Of a DNA stretch of 5,337 nt, positions 1-5,260 are shown one piece after another. How positions within the stretch are numbered: position 1 is the first letter of the stretch; the number at the start of each line of letters is the position of its first letter. The notes beneath the pieces were generated by a model. That model was not told where the DNA came from. It saw only the letters and a list, made by a program, of their open reading frames with translations, and made no database searches. Position numbers and translations under genes: made by a program. Source of the stretch: Chloroflexota bacterium (GTDB taxonomy: Bacteria > Chloroflexota > Anaerolineae > Thermoflexales > Thermoflexaceae); contig JAUQQB010000221.1 in NCBI GenBank assembly GCA_030550075.1, positions 1-5,337 of the forward strand, written 5' to 3'.

Positions 1-1
1 C

Positions 2-82
2 TACCGGCCTTCGAAGGAGTCCAACATGGATCGCCTGGGGCCGGAGGATTTCGCGCAGTTGCCCATGCTCGTGCCAAAGTAA
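2..82 (+). CDS. 3' end of an unidentified protein (partial)
   Basis: An open frame enters from the left edge and ends at a TAA at 80-82, giving 26 C-terminal residues that finish in ...DFAQLPMLVPK. Nearly every third codon position in this frame is G or C, as in the other genes here, while the alternative open frame (stop near 120) lacks that bias; this is the main reason for calling it coding. The fragment is too short to assign a family and I do not recognise it. It converges on the leftward DUF1641 gene, with hairpins between them. It could be a chance open frame. Confidence 0.45.
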   Translation, partial: YRPSKESNMDRLGPEDFAQLPMLVPK

Positions 83-146
83 AAATTCAGCCTGGCCCCG
101 TCCGGTTCGAAGCTCCTTGAAGAAGGGAAAGGACCCTCCCTGATCC

Positions 147-183
147 CTCCTTCTCCGCGGCCCTCTGGGCCGCGGAGAAGGAG
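147..183. terminator. Perfect 17-bp hairpin between convergent genes, possible bidirectional terminator
   Basis: Bases 147-163 are the exact reverse complement of 167-183, with a three-base loop (TCT). The stem is rich in G+C, with a CCGCGG core. It lies between the end of the rightward fragment (82) and the stop of the leftward DUF1641 gene (211), where a shared terminator is expected. Neither strand has a proper T-run directly after the stem, so a classical intrinsic terminator is not shown. It may instead be a 3'-end-stabilising or pausing hairpin. Confidence 0.5.
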
Positions 184-184
184 T

Positions 185-208
185 AGGACAACTGCTCGCC
201 GTTGTCCT
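185..208. repeat. Second inverted repeat, 8-bp stem, next to the DUF1641 stop codon
   Basis: AGGACAAC at 185-192 and its exact reverse complement GTTGTCCT at 201-208 enclose an eight-base loop. On the minus strand it begins two bases after the DUF1641 stop codon and is followed at once by the 17-bp hairpin, so a leftward transcript would carry two stacked stem-loops at its 3' end. No T-run follows. Confidence 0.4.
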
Positions 209-210
209 GC

Positions 211-726
211 TTATGAGGCCTGGACGCTGAGGGCCTGTCGTTCCATCTCAGCCCGCTGGCGGCGCAGTTCCGCCAGGGTTTTTTCAGTCTGCTCCATCAA
301 CCCCAGTAGCTCCTGACTGGAGCGGTCGAAAGCTCGCCCCAGAACCCGCAGGAAGAGCAGCAGGATCCCCAGGCCTCGCTGGACGTCCGGATCCCCCATA
401 GCCTTCAACAAGGAAACCGGCCCCACCCGAGGGAGCTCTTTCATTCGCTCCGGGGTGAGCTCCCGGTTCAGTTCCTCCACCAGCCGGCTCATCATCACCG
501 TGATCAGGGTAGGCTCGAGCAATTCAACTACATGAAGGAGATAGGCCAGGTTCGCACCGATTTTCAGCAGGCGGGGATCCATCAAATAAGACAGCGAGTC
601 GGGCAGAAGTTCGGTTACATCTTCCAGGAACGTCAACGTCCCGGTCTCGTTCATTCGAATCAGAAGCCGGAGCGCTCGCTCCAGGGCCTCCTGGGCTTTC
701 GGGTCCTGAAGGGTGATTTCTTCCAT
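211..726 (-). CDS. DUF1641 family protein, probable partner of the upstream sulfide:quinone oxidoreductase-like protein
   Basis: This gene encodes 171 residues. The central to C-terminal part matches my memory of DUF1641 (YrhD-like) proteins, notably the stretch around residues 101-132 with G102, L107, the GDPDVQRGLG segment and a following LLLFLRVLG hydrophobic helix. The protein is mostly helical. Residues 54-85 are hydrophobic but interrupted by charges, so membrane association is possible but a clear transmembrane anchor is not. Residues 138-165 are rich in E, Q and R and could form a coiled coil. The ATG at 724-726 follows GGGAGG at six bases spacing. The gene lies 22 bp after the flavoprotein gene and surely shares its transcript. 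DUF1641 proteins are known beside SQR-like flavoproteins and formate dehydrogenases; their biochemical role is not settled. An accessory or assembly role in sulfide oxidation is my inference. Confidence 0.8.
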   Translation of the reverse strand: MEEITLQDPKAQEALERALRLLIRMNETGTLTFLEDVTELLPDSLSYLMDPRLLKIGANLAYLLHVVELLEPTLITVMMSRLVEELNRELTPERMKELPRVGPVSLLKAMGDPDVQRGLGILLLFLRVLGRAFDRSSQELLGLMEQTEKTLAELRRQRAEMERQALSVQAS

Positions 727-748
727 GGATGGCCTCCCGATCGCGAAG

Positions 749-1900
749 TTAACTCAGGTAAGTCGCGAACCACATGGATTCGAACATCATCTTGACCAGG
801 CGGATGGCCTTACTGCGGCCCAGCACCCCGCAGGAAGGCGGGCCGGCCAGGTCCAGGATGCGGGTGAAGTCACACATGGGCAACACGGCGTCATCCCCGA
901 AGTCCATGATGCACATGGCCACCGGGGTGAAGCTTTCGCCGATGTAAGCGCCTTTGAGCTCGGCCAGGATCTGGTTGGCCACGAACTCCGCCTGGAAGTG
1001 GGCCACCACGCCGGCGGCGGGCAGGTTGATGGCGGGGTTCACCATATCCCCGATGGCAAAGACCTCCGGGTCCGCCATGCACCGGAAGGTTTTCGGATCC
1101 ACCAGCGGGAAGCCGGCGGGGGTCAGCAGGCCCGGGCACATCCCGGCGGAGCTGGGGCGATGAGGTGGGACCATGATCAGCAGATCGAAGGGGATCTCCC
1201 GGCCGTCCGTCCCCATCAACACACGGCGCTGGGGATCAATCGCTTTGGCATTGAAATTCCCCTCGAAGCGAACGCCTTTGTTCGCGAGGATCTCCGAGAT
1301 CACGCCGCTGATTGCCGGGCCCATTGCGGAGAGGGGTTGCGGATGAGGGTGGGCGAGGACGATCTCAGACTTCTCCCGCAGTCGCCGGGCTCGCAGGGCG
1401 AAATCCAGCTGTCCAGCGATCTCATAGGGGGCCGGAGGGCATCGATAGTAAGGCCCGGAGACCCCGATGACGATCCTCCCGCCCTGGAACCGCTGGATCG
1501 CCTCCCGCATCCGCAGCGCCCCGTCGATGGTCCACGGGTGATAAGCCATCTCGAACCCCGGCATCAGGTCCGGCTTGACCTCTGCTCCGAGGGAAACCAC
1601 CATCAGATCGTAAGAGAGATCCTCGCCGTTCACCCGCACACGCTTTTCAGGGATGCGGATCTCCTGGACTTCCCCCTGGATGACGCGCACACCTTTCCGT
1701 TCCAGGTTCTTCAGCGGACGCCTCACCTGTTCAGGCTCCTTAAAGCCCAGGGCGACCCAGGGAAAGGAGGGCATGAAGTAGTGATAGGGACTTCGGTCTA
1801 TGAGGAGGATCTCGTGGTCGGTTCCGCGCAGGCCGCGGGCGAGCTTATTAGCCACCACAAGCCCTCCGCTGCCGCCTCCCAGGATTAAAATCCTCGCCAT
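749..1900 (-). CDS. Sulfide:quinone oxidoreductase-like FAD-dependent flavoprotein
   Basis: This gene encodes 383 residues, close to the usual length of sulfide:quinone oxidoreductases (SQR), which oxidise sulfide to polysulfide or sulfur and reduce membrane quinone. An N-terminal Rossmann FAD motif (GGGSGG, 8-13) is followed by an acidic strand end (D35). A second FAD contact is FAIGD (281-285). The redox-cysteine motif YRCPPAPYE (C154) resembles those of SQR and of the flavoprotein subunit of flavocytochrome c. C343 or C357 could be the partner cysteine. The third SQR cysteine, expected near residue 124, is absent. There is no signal peptide, so it is cytoplasmic; the C-terminal stretch 365-383 (RLVKMMFESMWF) looks like a membrane-binding amphipathic helix. 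The frame is open upstream to 1963, but the ATG at 1898-1900 is chosen because GGGGAGG lies six bases before it and the FAD motif starts straight after. A different quinone-linked flavoprotein role remains possible. Confidence 0.85.
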   Translation of the reverse strand: MARILILGGGSGGLVVANKLARGLRGTDHEILLIDRSPYHYFMPSFPWVALGFKEPEQVRRPLKNLERKGVRVIQGEVQEIRIPEKRVRVNGEDLSYDLMVVSLGAEVKPDLMPGFEMAYHPWTIDGALRMREAIQRFQGGRIVIGVSGPYYRCPPAPYEIAGQLDFALRARRLREKSEIVLAHPHPQPLSAMGPAISGVISEILANKGVRFEGNFNAKAIDPQRRVLMGTDGREIPFDLLIMVPPHRPSSAGMCPGLLTPAGFPLVDPKTFRCMADPEVFAIGDMVNPAINLPAAGVVAHFQAEFVANQILAELKGAYIGESFTPVAMCIMDFGDDAVLPMCDFTRILDLAGPPSCGVLGRSKAIRLVKMMFESMWFATYLS

Positions 1901-2240
1901 CTCAGGCCTCCCCGATAGAAAGGGTTCGTATCCGTGTATCCATTTCATTAGATGCGAAAGCATAGCGGGGGTAACGTGGCTTTCAGAACAGGCTGATGGC
2001 TTCTCATCGCGCCTTGTGCTACAAGGGGGAGGATCTGTGAGGCTGGGCTTTGGGCCAGGTGGACTGCAGGGGGGAGAGTTACGCGGTTGGACTTCTCCAC
2101 GGGTTGTTGAGACTGGATCAGGCGCCCTCAGCGCCCGACCCCGCCTTCTACAGCCCAGGGGGCCGTGGGGAGAGTCTCACGCCTCCTCGATGGAACACCC
2201 GATGGGCCTCCAGATGGTTACTCTGGCAAGACAAGGTTCA
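1901..2240. other. 340-bp intergenic region upstream of the SQR-like gene
   Basis: I find no convincing gene in this stretch. It must carry the promoter of the SQR/DUF1641 unit and any terminator of the proC-pfkB unit. On the minus strand TATGCT (1959-1964) is a possible -10 element, with only a poor -35 (TTCTGA, 1983-1988). A short stem-loop, CCAGA/TCTGG (2210-2226), lies 14 bases past the pfkB stop but has no T-run. Other items are GGCGC/GCGCC at 2121-2135 and a tandem TATCC pair near 1929-1941. None is strong alone. Confidence 0.5.
2012..2026. promoter_or_regulatory. Palindrome CCTTGTgctACAAGG, candidate operator for the SQR/DUF1641 unit
   Basis: Two exact six-base half-sites flank a three-base centre, about 110 bp upstream of the SQR-like start codon and just upstream of a weak candidate promoter. 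The symmetry suits a dimeric regulator, but no regulator gene is present in the window and a chance repeat is possible. Confidence 0.25.
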
Positions 2241-3287
2241 TTATGAGCGCTCCCCTGGATGGTTTGGAGGGGATCCGGGGGCAAGGGCCAGCACTTCCTC
2301 CAGAGCGCTCCGCCAGGGATCCCAGGTGGGATCTGCGTGGGCCTTCTCCAGCAACCTCCGGACAGCAGGCCAGCCGGGGAACGCGCCGATCACGCCCCAC
2401 GTGGTGCAGGCCAGAGCCCCGACAGCGTTCCCCAGGAGGGCTGCGGCCGCCGGACGGAGACCCCGGGCCAGGCCTGTCAGGAAGCCGGCATCGAAGGCAT
2501 CTCCTGCGCCGGTGGTATCCACCACCTGGACCCGAAAAGCGGGAATCGAAAGGTCTTCCCCGGTGCGTCCGAACAGCCGGCAGCCCCGATCCCCCTGTTT
2601 CACGACCACCCAGCGCAGGCGCTCTCCGTGCTGGAAGGCAAGGGTCGGGTCCGATCCGAAGAGATCCGCTGCTTCGAGCTCGCTCAGGAGGAGGGCATCG
2701 AGATGGGGGAGGGTCCGGAATACGGCCTCCCGGGCGATCCGAGCGGCCGGCGGACCGGGATCCAGGGCGCAGAAGCAATCCGCCCGGCGGGCTTCTTTCA
2801 ACAGGGTCATCGCCGTGAAGGACAGCGGGCTCTCTTCCAGGAGCGCATAACCGGAGAGGTGGAAGAACGCGACCTGGCTGACCCGCGCCCGGGCGTTCTC
2901 CTCCAGCGAGAGGAACCGGCTGGCCCCGCGCCCGGAGATCATCGTTCGTTCCCCATCCGGGGTGACCAGGACAGCGATCAGGGAGGTCAGCGCCTCGGGG
3001 CGTTGCTGGATGGTGGAGGTTTCCACCCCGCTGGCGCGCAACGCCTGGACGACCCATTCGCCCAGGGGGTCCTGGCCGACGGCCCCCACCAGGATAGCAG
3101 GGAACCCCAGGGCGGCGGCCACCGCGGCCACGTTTGCTGCTGATCCTCCAGGCCGGAGGAAGACCTGACGGGTGTGCACATCCCCTCCGCGCTCCGGGAG
3201 CTGGGGGAGCGCGAGGAAGAGATCGACGGTTACATCGCCGACGGTCAGCAGTTGCAGATCACGGGTGGGCATCCAGGACCCATTCAC
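2241..3287 (-). CDS. PfkB-family carbohydrate (or nucleoside) kinase
   Basis: This gene encodes 348 residues with the ribokinase/PfkB fold signatures. The substrate-side glycine motif RPGGSAANVAAVAAALG occupies 45-61. The second signature, DTTGAGDAFDAGFL (257-270), contains the anion-hole glycines and D263, the expected catalytic base. GQDPLGEWV (71-79) is also typical. The usual NxxE motif reads S202-E-L-E205, with serine in place of asparagine. The family phosphorylates sugars or nucleosides with ATP; the substrate cannot be told from sequence here. The start is uncertain. A GTG at 3285-3287 has GGAG ten bases upstream and is chosen; an in-frame ATG at 3270-3272 would remove five residues but has no clear ribosome binding site. 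It begins 21 bp after the TIGR00725 gene and is probably the last gene of the proC unit. Confidence 0.88.
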   Translation of the reverse strand: MNGSWMPTRDLQLLTVGDVTVDLFLALPQLPERGGDVHTRQVFLRPGGSAANVAAVAAALGFPAILVGAVGQDPLGEWVVQALRASGVETSTIQQRPEALTSLIAVLVTPDGERTMISGRGASRFLSLEENARARVSQVAFFHLSGYALLEESPLSFTAMTLLKEARRADCFCALDPGPPAARIAREAVFRTLPHLDALLLSELEAADLFGSDPTLAFQHGERLRWVVVKQGDRGCRLFGRTGEDLSIPAFRVQVVDTTGAGDAFDAGFLTGLARGLRPAAAALLGNAVGALACTTWGVIGAFPGWPAVRRLLEKAHADPTWDPWRSALEEVLALAPGSPPNHPGERS

Positions 3288-3308
3288 TCGAAAACATCTC
3301 CGGCGTCT

Positions 3309-3821
3309 CTATCCTTCTGCCCATCGCATCCGCGCCCGGGCGAGCGCGCGGTTTACGGCTTCCTCAGGGGTGGAGACCGTTTCGAGGGGCACGGTCACGC
3401 CCGGCCGGTGGAGGGTCCACGTCCCCAGGCCGATCACCGGGATCCCCCATTTGAGGGCCAGGGCGATCTCCGAGAGGGTTCCGAACTCCCCGCCGATGGC
3501 GATCACGGCGTGGGCGACCCGCACGACCAGCGCGTTCCGCACCTCTCCCAGCCCGGTGGGCAGCGGGAGACGCACATAAGGGTTGGCCTCCCGATGAGCG
3601 TTCCCGGGCAGGATCCCGATGGTCAGCCCGCCGGCTTCCACAGCCCCGTGGCAGACGGCTTCCATGACGCCTCCACGGCCGCCGCATACCACCACCGCCC
3701 CGGCCATCGCCAGCCGACGGCCCACCTCATAGGCCCACGATTCCTCCTGAGGGGTGGCTTCCCCGCTTCCGACGACCGCGACCAGAATCGGCGGCTCAAC
3801 GCTCGAGGCGTTCCACCTCAT
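3309..3821 (-). CDS. TIGR00725 family protein (LOG/SLOG Rossmann-like fold)
   Basis: This gene encodes 170 residues that match the TIGR00725 pattern along their whole length. VAVVGSGEATP (14-24) is the opening strand and loop. CGGRGGVMEAVCHGA (46-60) is the nucleotide-binding-like glycine motif. GILPG (69-73), EVRNALVVR (93-101) and IAIGGEFGTLSEIALA (107-122) follow; the last corresponds to the PGGxGT motif of LOG phosphoribohydrolases. The family is related to LOG and DprA/Smf domains and probably binds a nucleotide or cleaves a nucleotide-like ligand. Its true substrate is not known, so I give no function. The ATG at 3819-3821 has GAGGAG six bases upstream. It lies inside the end of proC with a 26-bp overlap, so translation is probably coupled to proC. 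Confidence 0.85.
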   Translation of the reverse strand: MRWNASSVEPPILVAVVGSGEATPQEESWAYEVGRRLAMAGAVVVCGGRGGVMEAVCHGAVEAGGLTIGILPGNAHREANPYVRLPLPTGLGEVRNALVVRVAHAVIAIGGEFGTLSEIALALKWGIPVIGLGTWTLHRPGVTVPLETVSTPEEAVNRALARARMRWAEG

Positions 3822-4650
3822 CGGCGGCTCCTCGCCCTAACTGTCGGGATCGGACATAGGCGGCCCAGATGGCGCGGGAGATCACGGTGCGGAAGCCTCC
3901 TTTCTCCAGGTGATAAAGGGCCTCCGCTGTCGTGCCGCCCGGCGAGGTCACTTGGTTGCGCAGCGCTGCCAGATGCAGGCCGGACTGGCGGGCGTAAAGC
4001 GCGGATCCGATGATCGTCTGATAAACCAGTTGCTCCGCGACCCGTCGGGAGAACCCTAAGTGCACCCCGGCATCCACCATCGCTTCCATAAACAGGAACA
4101 CATACGCAGGCCCTGTCCCCGTTAGAGCCGTAGCCATATCCAGGTAGCGTTCGTCGTCGACGTAAACCTCCTCGCCCATTGCCCGCATCAGGAGAATGGC
4201 CTGCTCCCGCTGGCGGGGCGTCACCTCATCGGTGGCGGTCCATACGGTGATCCCCTGGCCGATCTGAGCCGGCGTGTTGGGCATCGCGCGGATGATGGCA
4301 GGGACCCCCAGGCCCTCCCGCAGGGTGGCGATGCGCACCCCGGCGGCGATGGAGAAGATCAGGGCCCCGGGGCGGATCTGGCCCCGGAGCTCCGGGAGCA
4401 CGCGGGGGATCACCTGGGGCTTCACCGAGAGGACCACGATCTCGGCCTCGGCCGCCGCCTCGGGGTTGTGGGTGGTGGTTCGCACCCCATAGCGGCTTTG
4501 AAGCTCCAGCCCGCGCTCCGGTCGTGGCCCGCTGGCGATGATATCGCAGGGATCAATCAGGTTGTCCCGTAACAGCCCACGGATCATCGCCTCAGCCATC
4601 ACGCCGCTGCCGATGAATGCGATCCGTGGCAGACGCGCATCCTCCGCCAT
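3796..4650 (-). CDS. proC: Pyrroline-5-carboxylate reductase
   Basis: This gene encodes 284 residues, a normal ProC length. ProC reduces 1-pyrroline-5-carboxylate to L-proline with NAD(P)H in the cytoplasm, the final step of proline synthesis. The N-terminal Rossmann motif IAFIGSGVMAEAMIRGLL spans 10-27. SVKPQ (75-79) and RAMPNTPAQIGQG (121-133) are family motifs. The C-terminal dimerisation and active-site part includes ALTGTGPAYVFLFMEAMVDAG (175-195) and VTSPGGTTAEALYHLE (234-249). The frame is open back to 4791, and an in-frame ATG at 4693-4695 exists, but the start at 4650 is preferred because a strong AAGGAGG site precedes it by about eight bases and the Rossmann strand follows at once. 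It is the first gene of a leftward unit with the TIGR00725 gene and the PfkB kinase. Confidence 0.95.
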   Translation of the reverse strand: MAEDARLPRIAFIGSGVMAEAMIRGLLRDNLIDPCDIIASGPRPERGLELQSRYGVRTTTHNPEAAAEAEIVVLSVKPQVIPRVLPELRGQIRPGALIFSIAAGVRIATLREGLGVPAIIRAMPNTPAQIGQGITVWTATDEVTPRQREQAILLMRAMGEEVYVDDERYLDMATALTGTGPAYVFLFMEAMVDAGVHLGFSRRVAEQLVYQTIIGSALYARQSGLHLAALRNQVTSPGGTTAEALYHLEKGGFRTVISRAIWAAYVRSRQLGRGAADEVERLER

Positions 4651-4718
4651 TCGTTTCCCCTCCTTCCCTTTTTGCTGGGGCACTGGGCCATGCATCCTCG
4701 GGCAGAGAGTTGCGTTAA

Positions 4719-4747
4719 AGTATAGAAAGGGAAACAGATGTAAGCAA
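4719..4747 (-). promoter_or_regulatory. Candidate sigma-70-type promoter of the proC unit
   Basis: On the minus strand the -35 is TTGCTT (4742-4747) and the -10 is TATACT (4719-4724), with a spacer of exactly 17 bases. The -10 matches consensus at five of six positions, the -35 at three. Transcription would begin near 4712, leaving a leader of about 60 bases that includes the strong proC ribosome binding site. Confidence 0.6.
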
Positions 4748-4775
4748 GCGAGCGCCGGCGGAAGCCCCACGATTG

Positions 4776-4806
4776 AAAAGCCTGGCCCCATGGACGGGGC
4801 TTTTTA
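4776..4806. terminator. Terminator-like hairpin with flanking A and T runs, host transcript unclear
   Basis: AAAAGCC (4776-4782) pairs with GGCTTTT (4798-4804), and the alternative inner pairing GCCCC/GGGGC is also available. The rightward strand ends in a run of five T, the leftward strand in TTTTC. The A-stem-T pattern fits an intrinsic terminator that could work in both directions. No gene ends here on either strand. It sits upstream of the proC promoter and could shield proC from leftward read-through starting near rpmH. Confidence 0.55.
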
Positions 4807-4995
4807 ATCATCTGAGCGTTCCCATGGGAGTCAACATCCCTTTCATCTCCTCTCCCCACGGCCCTTGAGGCCATGGGTATTCAGGAAGGCAGGGCCATCT
4901 GCTGGACCCAAACGGTGTGAGGACGGAAAAGCTCCATCCTTCGGCCCGTTTGTCCAAAGTCCAATGGAGAGAGCTGCGGGCGGCCCGTTGCGTTA

Positions 4996-5004
4996 TGTTA
5001 TAAT
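4996..5004 (+). promoter_or_regulatory. Extended -10 promoter of rpmH-rnpA
   Basis: The sequence TGTTATAAT is a perfect extended -10 element (TGn plus TATAAT). The bases 17 upstream (near 4976-4981) do not resemble a -35 box, so the extended -10 would carry the recognition. Transcription would begin near 5011, leaving a leader of about 32 bases containing the purine-rich GGGAGGAGG ribosome binding site (5024-5032), ten bases before the rpmH ATG. Confidence 0.75.
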
Positions 5005-5042
5005 TACCCATTGCGTAGCCTCAGGGAGGAGGTTCATCGAAG

Positions 5043-5246
5043 ATGCCCAAGCGGACTTACCAGCCCAAGCGGCGCAAGCGGTTGAAAGTGCATGGCTTCC
5101 TGGCCCGCATGCGCACCAAAGGCGGGCGGCGCGTGTTGAAGGCGCGGCGGTTGAAGGGTCGCTGGCGGCTGACGCCGCAATACGAAGGCGCCAAGCGGAT
5201 CAACTGGAAGGGGAAGTATCGGGGTCCCTCCGGCCGTAAAGACTGA
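5043..5246 (+). CDS. rpmH: Large ribosomal subunit protein bL34 with C-terminal extension
   Basis: This gene encodes 67 residues, very rich in Arg and Lys. The first 44 or so match L34 closely: MPKRTYQPKRRKR (1-13), HGFLARMRTKGGRRVL (17-32) and ARRLKGRWRL (34-43). L34 is a small rRNA-binding protein of the large subunit, normally 44-50 residues. Here a tail of about 22 residues (46-67), with aromatic residues among many Lys and Arg, follows the usual end. The ATG at 5043 follows a strong GGGAGGAGG site and an extended -10 promoter. It is directly followed by rnpA, as in most bacteria. Confidence 0.97.
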   Translation: MPKRTYQPKRRKRLKVHGFLARMRTKGGRRVLKARRLKGRWRLTPQYEGAKRINWKGKYRGPSGRKD

Positions 5247-5260
5247 ATGTCCCCCGGGCC

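Larger units (their letters stand above)
4651..5042. other. 392-bp divergent intergenic region between proC and rpmH
   Basis: The region holds the leftward proC promoter, a terminator-like hairpin (4776-4806) and the rightward rpmH promoter. It also contains two copies of CGGCCCGTT (4942-4950, 4981-4989) and an inverted repeat CTCCAT/ATGGAG (4932-4969) just upstream of rpmH. I see no DnaA box matching TTATNCACA and no convincing gene; a 67-codon leftward frame (4808-5011) would start inside the rpmH -10 element and resembles no protein I know. Confidence 0.6.

Noticed and set aside
713..1888. Long rightward open frame of 391 codons opposite the SQR-like gene
   Set aside because: It lies antisense to a clearly recognised flavoprotein gene, its translation is rich in His, Gly and Arg with no family resemblance, and such antisense frames are common in GC-rich genes.
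1901..1963. 21-residue N-terminal extension of the SQR-like protein
   Set aside because: The FAD strand begins right after the internal ATG at 1900, which has a strong GGGGAGG site at good spacing; the extension has none.
1952..1963. ATGC-GAAA-GCAT mini-hairpin with a GNRA-type loop
   Set aside because: The stem has only four pairs and overlaps a candidate -10 element; it is easily due to chance.
2050..3143. Several overlapping rightward open frames opposite the PfkB gene
   Set aside because: They are low-complexity Arg/Pro/Gly-rich antisense translations of a well supported kinase gene and have no convincing start signals.
4651..4791. 47-residue N-terminal extension of ProC
   Set aside because: It runs through the candidate promoter and through the strong ribosome binding site of the ATG at 4650, and ProC length is normal without it.
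4949..4958. TTTGTCCAAA as a DnaA-box-like site
   Set aside because: It departs from TTATNCACA at several positions and has no companion boxes or AT-rich unwinding stretch.
4808..5011. 67-codon leftward open frame between proC and rpmH as a full gene
   Set aside because: Its start lies in the rpmH -10 element, no ribosome binding site precedes it and the product matches nothing I recognise. Only its 3' end near the hairpin is noted as a finding.
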